From positions 148,937,056 through 149,001,055 of the forward strand of contig NC_073746.1 in the NCBI RefSeq assembly GCF_029784135.1: a stretch of DNA of 64,000 nucleotides, read 5' to 3'. The stretch comes from Toxorhynchites rutilus septentrionalis (Eukaryota; Arthropoda; Insecta; Diptera; Culicidae). The notes under the pieces are model-generated. The model did no database searches, was not told the DNA's origin, and saw only the letters and a list, made by a program, of their open reading frames with translations. Of the stretch, positions 45,955 through 57,320 are shown in pieces; the stretch's first letter is position 1; every line of letters starts with the position of its first letter. A program made the translations under genes and the position numbers.

Positions 45955-46482
45955 CAGGGTCTTTCAGATTAAACGCTCACGCAAAAAAAAAATCGAATAG
46001 CTCCAAATATTTTTTTTTCGCTTCGTCGACGATAATATTCGGCTACTCGTTCAGTCTGATCGGATGGCTTTTAGTGTCAAGATGTACAATTCACAAGAAC
46101 GTGTATTTTTAGTGAAATCGTATTACTCGAGCAACCGAAGCCTTAATGAAACTGTGTCCTCTTATGGTAAGAGTTTCAACATTTCTCGTCGTCGATTACT
46201 TCCTCTGGGGGTACTTGAAGAACCGTTGCTATGTTAATAAGCCACAAAATTTGGAGGAACTTAAAGAAGGAATAACTCGGAATATCAACAGCATCGAAGT
46301 CGTAATGTTAGAGTTGTGCATGAAGAATTTTGTTCACCGTTTAAAACGCGTTGTCAAATAAAGGGGTGGTCACATCGAAAATGTCCTAAAATAGGCTTTA
46401 TTTTCGTTTTTCAAAAATAACGGTTCACTTTTGTAGAAGTTATTAAAATTTGTTGCGTGAGAGTTTAACCAGAAAGACCCTG
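45955..46482. mobile_element. Internally deleted mariner (MITE)
   Basis: 528 bp with terminal repeats CAGGGTCTTTCAGATTAAAC and GTTTAACCAGAAAGACCCTG, TA at 45953-45954 and 46483-46484. The interior keeps the start and the end of a transposase gene only. Confidence 0.85.
46082..46361 (+). pseudogene. Mariner transposase with central deletion
   Basis: Starts MYNSQERVFLVKSYYSSNRS at 46082 (N-terminal helix-turn-helix start) and runs about 30 codons. A short junction follows, then DYFLWGYLKNRCYVNKPQNL, the region of the last catalytic Asp to the C-terminus, ending at 46359-46361. The first two catalytic residues are deleted. The terminal repeat and C-terminus are related to, but distinct from, the DD41D copies nearby. 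Confidence 0.7.
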
Positions 46483-47358
46483 TATTATCATAGTCTGCTT
46501 TTTAGCTGTAGGAGTTTTCGGAATTTCGTTCAATCACATCAATTGTAACTAAAATTTATTTCTTCATATGATAATTGTATCATAATTATGTTTTTGTACA
46601 GATTACTTTCTAGCATTTAGATCCCTTCTTTTAATTTTAAAATGATACTCAACTCCACTAATTCAAATGTACAGGGTTTTCTTTAAATTCCGAAAGTAAA
46701 TTGAAATAAAACACACTTAGAGTTCGAATTTCGATGAAACTTTTATTTCAAATTAAAGTTTGGTTTATGCCATTATGTGTGAAATACAACATCATTCAAA
46801 TGTCCACCTAGGGCTTCCTCGCACACCTCGATCCGGAACAGGTAATTTTCGATGACTTTTCTGCACATATGGGGTGGTATCTCGGTCATAACTTCACGAA
46901 TGTTGTCTTTCAAATGTTCAAGAGTGATACATCTGCAAGCCGTGGAATAAAGGTGACGTATAATTTTCATCATAACGAATATTTCAGGTTTTCTTTGTGA
47001 TTTTTCTTTCTCTAAGACATTTCAGCGTTTTGAAAACCTTTTCCGGAAGAAATAGTGCAGTTACTGGACCCATTTGTTCAGCGAGTGAAATTCCCCGAAG
47101 AAGATATTCGATTTTTGCATTTTCAAGTACTTTTGGTGTGTGAAGCTGTATTGAACCTTGGAACAGGATTTTTGAAGATTTCTTGCCACTGGAAAATATA
47201 AAGCAGCTAAGTTTTTGTTTTGTTTTATTCTATTTATCTGTTTCTTTATTTATTTAATTATTTATTTTTTTAATACATATATAATTATTTTAACTTCTGT
47301 GCGTGTTAGACGTTTTATGCTCTTTCTACTCTCAGTTTTGTTTCACAAATTTTTCTAA

Positions 47359-48834
47359 ATGGAGGGGAACGAAACCTCCGATGTTGATATGACCATCGTA
47401 GATACTCCTCATGATTGTTTTTTTGAAGTTCGTCCTTCAAAGAAAAAGAAGAATCAATTACTGTCAAATTCGACACCCAACCCAACAAAAAATTCTACAC
47501 ATCCAACAAATGATCCTGTTTCACTCACCTCGGTTCAAAATCCAATTAATTCTCTTCAGCATTCAATCATTGAGAATGTTCCTTCCAAGAATCTTTCTCG
47601 AATTCGACAATACCAGAACGTTTCGGGATCTTCGAAAACACGTTGGGTGGTATTCTTCCGTCCCAAAGGGAAACCTTTAAGGGTGACCCAAATTTGCAAA
47701 GACTTGATGTCTAAGTACTCAAGTGTCTTGGAAATTACAAAAGTGAATAAAGACAAACTTCGTGTTGTGCTCTCGGATTGCAAAGACGCTAATGCGATTG
47801 TTAATAATTCTTTGTTCACTGATGAATATCGAGTGTATATTCCGGCACACATTGTTGAAATCGATGGTGTGGTTTCGGAAAAATCTCTCCAACTAAAAGA
47901 TTTCGAAAACGCAGAGGGTATTTTTCATGATGTAAAACTTCCTCATGTGAAAATTTTGGAAGTAAGATCCCTGAATTCATTTTTAATGGATGGTAACGAA
48001 AAGAAATATTTCCCATCTGGTTCTTTCAGAATCTCCTTTGAGGGCACAGCTCTTCCAAATTATGTGCTCATTGATAAGCTTCGTCTTCCAGTTCGATTAT
48101 TTACTCCCAAAATTATGACATGCACTAATTGCAAACAGTTAGGTCACACTAAAACCTTCTGTTGCAATAAAATTAAATGTTCTAAATGTGGAGTCGACCA
48201 TGATGAAAGCACTTGCTATAAGGATGCTGATAAATGCATTCTTTGTGGAGGTGTTCCTCACACAGTTAAGGAATGTCCAAAATACAAATCCCGTTCTATT
48301 AAACTTAAACAATCACTTGAGGATCGTTCTAAGCGAACCTTTGCTGACATTCTTAAGGCAGCTTCACCTCAGGTATCCGAGGTTTCAGAAAATCGTTTCT
48401 CTGTTTTATCAGAGGATGATGAATCGGATACTGCTTTCGATCCAATAATCGCGAGAAGAGCTAGAAAGAGAAAAAATACTTCCTCCTCCAAGCCTGCTAA
48501 AAAAAGAGGGTTATCCTCTAATCAACCAGAAGCTTCTTCTCATTTTTCTGCTCCTTCCAACAATAACCCTCCTGGTTGGGGATCCTCTAACTATGACGTT
48601 CATTTCCCTGAATTGTCATGTCATTCCAGATTCGCTTCTCAATCGGCTCCTGAACCCCAATCATTTACAGGAGGTATTTCTTTTTCTTCGATTGTTGGAT
48701 GGATCTTTGATATTTTCGGAATTTCAGATTCAATGAAATGTCTCATTTCTGCTTGGCTCCCTACTATCAGTCAGTTAGCTAAGCAAATGGTTTCAAAGTG
48801 GCCCCTCCTCTCCTTCATTAATTTCGATGCCTAA
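47359..48834 (+). CDS. LINE ORF1, gag-like RNA-binding protein
   Basis: 491 codons without a break, starting at ATG 47359 (MEGNETSDVDMTIVDTPHDC). A Ser/Asn/Thr-rich N-terminal part is followed by a central region of about residues 95-250. Three zinc knuckles come next: CTNCKQLGHTKTFC from residue 255, CSKCGVDHDESTC from 274 and CILCGGVPHTVKEC from 293. A basic RKRKNTSSSKPAKKR stretch and a hydrophobic C-terminus complete it. It would bind the element's RNA in the particle. It overlaps the ORF2 start by 8 nt. Confidence 0.85.
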   Translation: MEGNETSDVDMTIVDTPHDCFFEVRPSKKKKNQLLSNSTPNPTKNSTHPTNDPVSLTSVQNPINSLQHSIIENVPSKNLSRIRQYQNVSGSSKTRWVVFFRPKGKPLRVTQICKDLMSKYSSVLEITKVNKDKLRVVLSDCKDANAIVNNSLFTDEYRVYIPAHIVEIDGVVSEKSLQLKDFENAEGIFHDVKLPHVKILEVRSLNSFLMDGNEKKYFPSGSFRISFEGTALPNYVLIDKLRLPVRLFTPKIMTCTNCKQLGHTKTFCCNKIKCSKCGVDHDESTCYKDADKCILCGGVPHTVKECPKYKSRSIKLKQSLEDRSKRTFADILKAASPQVSEVSENRFSVLSEDDESDTAFDPIIARRARKRKNTSSSKPAKKRGLSSNQPEASSHFSAPSNNNPPGWGSSNYDVHFPELSCHSRFASQSAPEPQSFTGGISFSSIVGWIFDIFGISDSMKCLISAWLPTISQLAKQMVSKWPLLSFINFDA

Positions 48835-51800
48835 TTTATTGAATGAGTCAGAGAAATCTACTATTTTACAGTGGAATTGTAGAAGTCTTCTACCAAAACT
48901 TGACTCTTTCAAGCAAATGCTCCATTTTTTGAATTGTGATGTGTTTGCTTTATCTGAAACATGGCTTCGTTCGGACAATGTGTTAAACATCCATGATTTC
49001 AATATTATTCGTTTAGTCCGTGATGATTCCTATGGAGGAGTTCTCATAGGTATTAAAAAATGCTATCCATATTACAGGATTCCTTTGCCTTTAGTCACAG
49101 GAATTGAAATTCTTGCGTGTCAGGCACGTATCAAGGGTAGAGATTTGTGCATTGCTTCTATTTATATTCCTCCAAGTACAATGCTTAATTATCGAAACCT
49201 TGTGAATATAATTGAGCTTCTACCGCAACCTCATCTTATTTTAGGAGATTTCAACTCACATGGAATTGGCTGGGGTGAGTCTTTTGACGATCGCAGAGCT
49301 AATTCTATTTATGATCTATGCGATGAATTCAACATGACAATTTTGAATACAGGTGATATAACAAGAATTGCTCCATCACCAGGCTGCGCAAGTCGCTTAG
49401 ATCTATCCCTTTGTTCTTCCTCTTTATCATTAGATTGTTATTGGAAGGTTATCCAAGATCCACATGGAAGTGATCATTTGCCAATCACCGTTTCTATTTC
49501 GAATTATTCTGAATCGTCAGGAACTATGAATGTTCAGCATGATTTATCTAGAAACATTGATTGGAAGAGATATTCTTCAATTATTTCAGAATCAGTGGCA
49601 TTAGTTCATGAGTTACCCCCGTTAGAAGAGTATAATTTTCTAGCTGGATTAATTCATGATAGTGCTATTGATGCTCAGACGAAACGTTTTCCTGGGAATT
49701 CGTTTCGCAGTCGTCCTCCTAATCTGTGGTGGGAACAAGATTGCACAGATCTTTATAAAGAAAAATCGAATGCGTTCAAGGATTGGCGTAAATCGGGTTC
49801 CTGCGAACGTTACGACAATTACATTTATCTGGAGCGTAAATTCAAAAGCTTCATAAAGCCAAAAAAAGAGGTTATTGGCGTAATTTTGTGAATGGGCTTT
49901 CCCGAGAGTCTTCTTTGAGCACTCTTTGGAGAGTTGCCAGACAAATGAGAAATTCTTCTCATTCAAATGAACAGATTGAATATTCTGAAAGGTGGATCTA
50001 TGACTTTGCCAAGAAGATATGCCCAGATTCAGCCCCCGCTCCACCTCCCTTCCTGGAGACATCTGATGATATTGCGCCTCCATTCAGTATGGCTGAATTT
50101 TCGCTTGCACTTCTGTCATGTAACAATTCGGCTCCGGGGTCAGATAGGATCAAATTCAACTTATTGAAAAACCTTCCTGATAATGCGAAGGAACGTTTGT
50201 TAAAATTGTTCCATGTTTTTCTTGAGCAGAACGTTGTTCCACATGAGTGGCGACAGCTTAAAGTTATAGCTATTCTGAAACCTGGTAAACCTGCGTCTGA
50301 TTATAATTCTTATAGACCAATAGCAATGCTTTCTTGCATTCGCAAATTATTAGAGAAAACGATTCTAAGTCGCTTAGATAGCTGGATAGAATCCAACAAC
50401 CTTCTCTCACCTTCGCAGTTCGGGTTTCGTAGAGGCAAAGGAACTAATGATTGTTTTGTCTGCTTTCATCAGAGGTTGACATCGCCTTGAGTAAAAAGCA
50501 ACAAATGGCATCAGTGTTCCTAGACATCAAGGGTGCCTTTGATTCAGTTTCCATTGAGGTTCTTTTTGAAAAACTTCATCTAAATTCTCCAAAATTAAAT
50601 AGTTTTCTGTTGACCCTATGCGTGAAAAACATATGAGTTTTTCCCATGGTTCTTCGTCAGTTTTACGAATTAGCTACATGGGTCTCCCTCAAGGCTCATG
50701 TCTTAGTCCAATCCTTTACAACTTTTATGTAAATGACATTGATGTTTGTTTATCAGGTAATTGTACTTTGAGACAATATGCAGATGATTGCGTAGTGTCG
50801 GTAATGGGCAAAGACAGTATTGATCTGTATAATCCCTTGCAGATTTCTCTTGATAATTTGGTTGATTGGGCTTGTAAATTGGGTTTTGAGTTTTCTACTG
50901 AAAAGTCAGAGATGGTTGTGTTTTCAAGAAAACACCATCCTGCTCAACTGCAACTTAAACTTTTGGGTAGAACAATTAGGCTCTCTTTGTCATTCAAGTA
51001 TTTAGGAGTTGTGTTTGACTCCAGAGGCACATGGGGTAAACACATAGGCTACTTGAAACAAAAATGTCAGAAACGAATAAATTTTCTTCGATCCATAACA
51101 GGGACTTGGTGGGGGGCCCATCCTGACGACTTAATTAGGTTGTATAAAACAACCGTTCTATCTGTTATGGAGTATGGAAGTTTTTGCTTCAGATCCGCTG
51201 CCCGTACTCATATTCTGCAACTGGAGAAAATTCAATATCGCTGTTTGCGTATTGCTCTAGGATGTATGCAGTCAACGCATACAATGAGCCTAGAAATTTT
51301 AGTTGGCATCCTTCCTTTTTCTGTGCGCTTTTTCGAGTTATCATTCCGTTTTTTGATTCGTTGTGAAACACTCAATCCGATAGTGATAGCAAACTTTGAA
51401 AAAATGCTAACCTTAAGTACTTAATCTAAGCGAATGTTACTATATCATGAATTTCTGACCCTGGAAAGCCCATCGGATTCATCTGGTTTCCAATCCATTC
51501 CTTCAATTTCGTTCAATCCTTCTATTAATTTTGACTTGACAATGAAAGTTTATGTTAGTGGTATTTCAGGTGATCTCCGCCAAATAGTTATGCCTGCAAT
51601 ATTCTTGTCAAGATATAAACATATTAACTCAACCAAAACTTTTTTTACTGATGGATCCAGTCTTCATGGTTCCACAGGCTTTGGGGTATTTAATATTGAC
51701 TTCTCCACATTCCGTAAGCTTAGTTTACCTTGTTCGGTGTTTGTTGCGGAATTGGCTGCGATATACACTGCTTTACAACATATTCAGTCCTTGTCACCCG

Positions 51801-52485
51801 AACATTTTTACATCTTTTCTGATAGTCTCAGCTCTTTAGAGGCACTTCGTTCGGTAAGGTCTAGATATTCTTCGTATTTCTTGTCTGGAATCCAACAGCT
51901 TTTAAGTGTTTTGATGAGTAGATCATTTAATATCACTTTTGTATGGATTCCCTCTCATTGTTCGATACCAGGAAATGAAAAAGCAGATTTTCTAGCTAAA
52001 AAGGGTGCAATGGAAGGAGTCTTATTTCATAGGCCCATTACTTTGATGAATATCTCAATATTCCTCGTGAACGTGCACTTGAATCTTGGCAGACAATTTG
52101 GAATGGAAGTGATAAAGGTCGGTGGCTGTATTCTATCATTCCTAAAGTTTCCCTCAAATCATGGTTCAAAGGATATAATTATTCTCGTGATTTCATACGG
52201 GTAGTGTGCAGACTAATGTCTAATCATTATTCCTCGAATGCACATCTTTTCCAAATTAATATTAGTGATAGTAACTTATGTGTTTGCGGTATAGGTTATC
52301 ACGATATTGATCACATTGTGTGGTATTGCTCTGATTTTCAAAATAACAGGTTATCTTTAATAGAAAATTTCCTCGAAAAGGGAATGACACCCTATGTTTC
52401 GATCCGCGACGTTCTGGCTACACGCAATCTCGATGCTATTTCGTTGATATATTATTTCCTCAAGTCCATACACTTTCAAGTATGA
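48827..52485 (+). pseudogene. LINE ORF2: endonuclease, RT, RNase H, broken
   Basis: Starts at ATG 48827 inside the ORF1 stop region (ATGCCTAA). The apurinic-type endonuclease occupies residues about 10-225 (QWNCRS, SETW, GDFNSHG, GSDHLPI). RT covers about 50100-51000 with the YADD box at 50779-50790. RNase H is at about 51640-52010 (FTDGSS, ELAAI, FSDS, WIPSHC, NEKAD) and a C-terminal CCHC-like CVCG...DHIVWYC at about 52280. Breaks: frame changes in an A7 run at 49861-49867, in a T run near 50453, near 50610-50640 and near 52040, and TAA at 51422-51424. No large deletion is seen. Confidence 0.85.
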
Positions 52486-52902
52486 GTATGTGTGTATTTT
52501 TTCCGTTATTTTTAATTATCGTTTACATCTCCAACTTTTTTTGTTTTTTGTTGTTAATAATTCAATTATTTACCAATAATCTATGGTTTTAATGTTTTCA
52601 TTTTTCTCCAACTATTTCCCTCAGAACTTAAACACATTCAGATTCACGCATTCGCACGCAATCTTCAAGGAGGTGGTTATCTATATCAAATAATCCTCAA
52701 GAAGAAGCATCAAATATTATTTTATTATGTATTGTTATATAATTATTTATATTGTATCATTTCTTGAAAAAACTATAGGGTTTTTATGCCTTTTTGAGAA
52801 AGAACATTTGCATAGTTCTACTCACAAGGGCTTTTCCCTATTCACAAACACGGCTCATTGATGCTTAACGTTGCTGAGCCAATTGAAAATAAATGATTAA
52901 AA
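52486..52902 (+). other. LINE 3' UTR
   Basis: 417 bp ending AATAAATGATTAAA at the target duplication. A small inverted pair, GGCTCATTGATGC and CGTTGCTGAGCC, lies about 40 bp before the end. Confidence 0.6.
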
Positions 52903-53934
52903 AAATGTTCAAGAGTTTGCGGAGAGTTGGCATAAACACGGTCTTTCGCATAACCCCACAAAAAAAAATGATCTGGACCGCCAATTGGCATCACCAAAAC
53001 GCGAAATTATGCGTCCCTCAAATTTCGTTCGCAATATGGCCATGTTCGGTCGTGTTGTGTGGCACGTGGCGCCGTCCTGCTGAAACCACATGTCATCCGT
53101 ATCCATATCTTCAATTTGTGGCAAAAAAAAGGTTAACATGCGGCCATACCATTCACAGTTACCGTCTCGGCGTCCTCATTTTCAAAGAAATACGGCCCGA
53201 TGACTCCACCAGACCATAATGCGCACCAAACAGTGACTTTTGGCGGATGTAATGGCCTCTCAACAATCACGTGTGGATTTTCTGAGCATATGGGGCGGAA
53301 ATTTTAGGTGTTCACATAGCCACCGAGCTCGAAATGTGCCTCATCGTTGAAGAAAATGTGATGCGAAAATTCAGCATTTTGCTGCTGTTGTTCGTTCACC
53401 CGATCGACGTATGCCCGACGCATTCCATGGTCACCACGCTCTAATTTTTGTACCAGTTGGACTTTATATGGATGTAGGAGCAATGCCAAATGCAAAATTC
53501 GCCACAATGATGTGTTTGACAAGCCCAATTGCTGAGCACGCCGTGGAATCGAAACATTCGGGTCATCCTCCACACTGGCAGCAACAGCAGCAATATTTTC
53601 GGCCGAACGCACATTACGATGATGCACAGGTTTCACAATATCCGCTACGGATCCAGTTTGTTCGAATTTACGCACTACATTAGCGATTGTGTGCTCTGTA
53701 GGCCGTCCATGACGACCAAAATCCTTCCGTAATGCTCGAAAAACATTTGCCGGTTTTTCATCATTTTTATAGTATAATTTAACAAAATTAACACGTTGTG
53801 CGATGCTAAAAAGATCCATATTGTAAAATGGCAGACATTCAACTAACGATATGACGCTTTGGTTGACAGCTATGTCAAACGGTTGTCAGCGCAGGGCTGT
53901 ATACTTTCGGAAGCCCGAAATGGAGAACCCTGTA

Positions 53935-54341
53935 GTTTGTGTGTATTTAGGAGTGTTATTCGGCTCATCGGAGGGTGACTTTCCTTCCGTTCGTTCAAAA
54001 TTTCGCGAATTCGCGCATTGTTTCAGGTTTAAGCAGCATCAAAGTACAACACATTGCAAGCAGGATGGGAAGAAGTTATTTTCCATTAGTGAGAGTTGTA
54101 TTCTTCGATTGGAAACTGAAGGTGAAAATTCGATCCATTGCGGTTGCTATAGATGCCGCTACTACAATTCGATTTCAGTTTGTTTTTGCTGCCATTCTGC
54201 GAAAGCTGCTGCATCGCATAAATTGTGGATTACTGTTTTGTGTAAGATGTTTTTGTATCAATGGAAATTCAATTTTACTGAGAGATAGTGAAAAACTACT
54301 TGAATATTCAATCAGTTCTATGATTCATTGTTGCTCTAGAC
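53935..54341. other. Unassigned DNA before the hAT element
   Basis: Two overlapping + frames (53851-54288, 53975-54484) cross transposon boundaries and show no family signature. No feature called. Confidence 0.35.
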
Positions 54342-56160
54342 CAGTGGTGGCCAGTGTTGCCACACGTACAGATTTATCTGGAAAGGTACAGATTTTTTTG
54401 TTATTTTTGTTACAGATTCTGTACGGTACAGAGTACAGATTTTCGTCAAAAAGTACATATTGGTACATATTTTTCCGCGGGTGAATTTTCTTGCATTTGA
54501 ACAAAGCTACATTAAGGTACACGATTACTTTTACGCCGCAGTATCGCTTAGTGCTCGAAATTTTTATTAACTGATGGTATGCAATCTAGAATCAGAAAAA
54601 AAACTATGTATAAGCATTATCAAACACACATGGATATTCCTCTACAACTAATATTTTCGATGGTACAAATTTTTGAAAGAAAAAGTACCGATGAGTAAGA
54701 TTTTTAACCCCTCTGCTACAGATTAAAATGTGGCAACACTGGTGGTGGCCATCCAGCGGCCCGCGACCTCATTCGGAAGATCATTCCAACTTCCTACATA
54801 TGTTCTCGTTAGTCTTGAAAGGAGTACACTCCGAAATGACATTATGAGTCGAAACATGATTCAAAAATGGATGAGTTTGTTGACACAGTCCGTGCTGTTA
54901 AATTTACTGATTTAAGTGGATAATTGAGAGTCAGCTTACTTTTTTTTGTAATCGAAACTATAAAACGTGTTCTGCATAAATTCATGTTACAATGTTGTGA
55001 AAAAATTCTGCTCGATCAAAAACGTTTTTGGATGGTGAGTTTGTGAAGGATTGAAGGAGTTGTGAAAGAGGATGTGACACAAACGTGTCCCGAAAAAAAT
55101 ATATTTTTGCACAAATGAGTTTTTCTCGGAAATCCATCACGAGACGTGTTAAGGTCTTAGCATAACATATGTTTTCAAGTTTGAAAGGACAAGCTGCTGA
55201 CTTTGTATTTTATTCAGTGTATTTATCCCTATAAGTACAAATATTTATGATACAGCTCAATTAGCTATATTTTATCGGGCATATTCTACAATTTTGAAGA
55301 AATGGAGGAATTGGCCTACCACTTTCGTATGAAAGGAACGACAGAAGGCATCGATATCCTCAACACACTTCATCTATCTTTGAAGAAAATGTGCAGTTGC
55401 TGATGGAGCTCCTGCTATGTATGGTAAGTTGATATTAACTTTTAACCTAGAAAAGAACAAAGTTGCTATTTTTCTCATCTTCGTAAATAACAAGAAGATT
55501 CGGAGAAAATTATACAGTATCATTACATCAGGAGTATCGTCAAAAGTGTAGGATTTAAGGATATCATGGAAGATTTCGTCAAAATCGTCAATTACATCAG
55601 ATGACACTTATTGTTCCCCGTGTTTTCTAAGCGTTTCTTGAAGATGAAGATGAAAATTATGACGACATTCCATATTTTGCCGAGATAGAAATCCTTAGTA
55701 GAGGAAAAGTTTTTGATCTTCGAAAAAAAAATTCCGGAATTTATGGAAAGTCTCATGGCATCTAGCTTTCCTGGCGGTCATCACAAGCCATCTGAACGAT
55801 TTAAATTTGGGCCTGTAAGGTAGGTAGAAACTGGTAGAAACAAATTAATTCACAACTTGTTCAATCAAATCAAAGCATTTGTAAGGAAAAGCAAAACAAA
55901 AACAAAAATAAAAAAATAAATTTCAATTTCTGAGCTTCCAAAGTATCGTCAACTGAGAAATACTTTGTAGCAATCTGGCAATGAAGGCTGATTTATCTTG
56001 GATATTTGAGGATTTCAAGTAAATGAAAGAATTCTCCAAAAATGTTTCAACCACTTTCATTTTGGAAGATGAACATGCCACTGAAAACATGTAGATAAAA
56101 CTCATTGAAATGTTGTGTGATATATAGCTGCGTGACAATTTCGATACCCACGATTCTTTG
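54342..56160 (+). pseudogene. Decayed hAT transposon with transposase remnants
   Basis: The left terminus CAGTGGTGGCCATCCAGCGG starts at 54342, interrupted at 54351. Downstream, in several frames, pieces of a ZBED/Buster-type hAT transposase are readable. They are VADGAPAMYG near 55394, ILSRGKVFD...RKKIPEFME near 55692, LAFLAVITSHLNDLNLGL near 55762, and an IFEDFK segment with KLIEMLCDI near 55998-56125. Stops and frameshifts are dense. The right terminus was not found. Confidence 0.6.
54352..54741. mobile_element. hAT-type MITE inside the hAT left end
   Basis: 390 bp with CAGTGTTGCCACA at the left and TGTGGCAACACTG at the right. An 8-bp target duplication GTGGTGGC lies at 54344-54351 and 54742-54749. 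The interior is rich in (T/G)TACAGATT repeats. No coding capacity. Confidence 0.88.
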
Positions 56161-56528
56161 TATTAATAAAACATGCTCTCTTTATTGATTCTATTGAGGA
56201 TTCGCATACAGTTCTAAGCTATTGTCTTCTACACAATAGCTGATGATTATTTGGGAAAATCGCTTCGAATACTATGTATTGAAGTATGTTTGTAATCCAG
56301 CATTTTCTATATTGAAATAAACTAAAAATATTGTTAATTTTTTCATGACTGGAAGAACCCACTTTTATCGTGATAGTTTGTGGGTGAGGAATGCGTGAAT
56401 GTTTGGAAATTACAGATGAAACGGATACCGGATATGAGAAAAAAATCAATAATTTTTCATTAACATAAGATAAATCTTATTTTTTTTCCAAACCAAAATT
56501 TATATTAGATCATAACATTATTTCATTA
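56161..56528. other. Unassigned AT-rich DNA
   Basis: No feature recognised; may contain the lost right end of the hAT element. Confidence 0.3.
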
Positions 56529-56955
56529 GGGGGTCTTCGTAGCCTAATTGGTTGCGTGTCCGCTACTAAGCGAACAATCATGAGCTTATAACACAGGGCT
56601 ATCTTTGTGTGTTATTCTAGCTACTACGTACATTCTAGCTACTATATACCATGCATCAATCATCATATGATGGTGATCCCAGCCTCTCACTCCACATACG
56701 ATCGATCTGCTGCATCGGTAACTGGTGCTATTTATAAACACAACAACGAGAGCCTCATATCAACAGTTCCGCTGTGTCCAACTGTGAACATTCGAACAAT
56801 AGGAATAGTCTTAAGCCGAGAAATACGACATCTGTTGTGTACCAATAGAATAGGAATTCTCTTACGCCTAAACGGCTAATGTGTAATAAATAAAAATGCG
56901 TATATGTGTAGATAGGAATACTCTAACACCTAAATGGCTACTGTGTAATATCCAA
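56529..56955 (+). mobile_element. Second tRNA-SINE family member
   Basis: The head GGGGGTCTTCGTAGCCTAATTGGTTGCG has a tRNA box A-like TAGCCTAATTGG. GAGCTTATAACACAGGGCT stands where box B (normally GGTTCGAATCC-like) would be, so the promoter is decayed. The tail holds two diverged copies of AGGAAT(A/T)CTC-TA(A/C)(C/G)(A/C)CCTAAA-GGCTA at 56851-56886 and 56918-56952. Distinct from the Feilai-like copies. Confidence 0.5.
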
Positions 56956-57103
56956 ACATGAGAAAAATGTACACGATAAATTCGGCTCTGTTACAACTGA
57001 ATTGCTAGATGAGCCTAATAATAGAAATAAACAGATGGGATAAAAAATAAATCATTAACACTATTACTTTTATTATAATTTTGACATAGGACTATGTCTT
57101 TGA

Positions 57104-57157
57104 TTTCTATATGGGGGGTCACTCTACGAAAAATGAGTGACCCCCCCCCATATAGAA
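57104..57157. other. Near-perfect hairpin
   Basis: TTTCTATATGGGGGGTCACTC (57104-57124) pairs with GAGTGACCCCCCCCCATATA and GAAA (57135-57157), loop about 10 bases, with a C-run longer by three. Could form a strong cruciform or RNA stem. Confidence 0.75.
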
Positions 57158-57320
57158 ACGATTTATTAAGAGTTTTCAAACGCATATTACTCAAAATTGT
57201 TGTTGTGACATATGCTGTGTTATATATGATTAGAAAGGTAATTTATCCAGCTTTTTTTTATATAAAGCACCGTGAATATAGTGAAAAAGTTAACAATTTG
57301 ACAATTTAAATGGGTATGTT

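Larger units (their letters stand above)
46926..52902 (+). mobile_element. Full-length I-clade-like LINE
   Basis: 5977 bp with a 14-bp target duplication AAATGTTCAAGAGT at 46912-46925 and 52903-52916. It has a 5' UTR (46926-47358), ORF1, ORF2 with endonuclease, RT and RNase H domains, a 3' UTR and a short A-rich end. RNase H after RT with a CCHC-bearing ORF1 fits the I group. ORF2 has several breaks, so this copy is probably dead although its ends are intact. Confidence 0.88.
46773..53819 (-). pseudogene. DD41D transposase copy 2, interrupted
   Basis: Minus strand from 53819 (MDLFSIAQRVNFVKLYYKND) with a long open first part to 53304, including FFNDEAHFELGG with the first catalytic Asp. WFQQDGATCHTT follows near 53085, then the LINE insertion. 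The last 50 codons (LEHLKDNIREVMTEIPPHMC) lie at 46925-46773. It keeps a segment lost in copy 1 and lacks another near 52970 (including the DLNPLD block). Confidence 0.75.
46672..53932. mobile_element. DD41D mariner copy 2, split by a LINE
   Basis: The left end CAGGGTTTTCTTTAAATTCCG starts at 46672 and the right end CGGAAGCCCGAAATGGAGAACCCTG finishes at 53932. TA is on both sides (46670-46671, 53933-53934). Subtracting the LINE at 46926-52902 leaves about 1.27 kb, close to copy 1. Confidence 0.85.

Noticed and set aside
53975..54484. 169-codon reading frame
   Set aside because: It runs across the start of a hAT element and its MITE insertion, so it cannot be a conserved gene.
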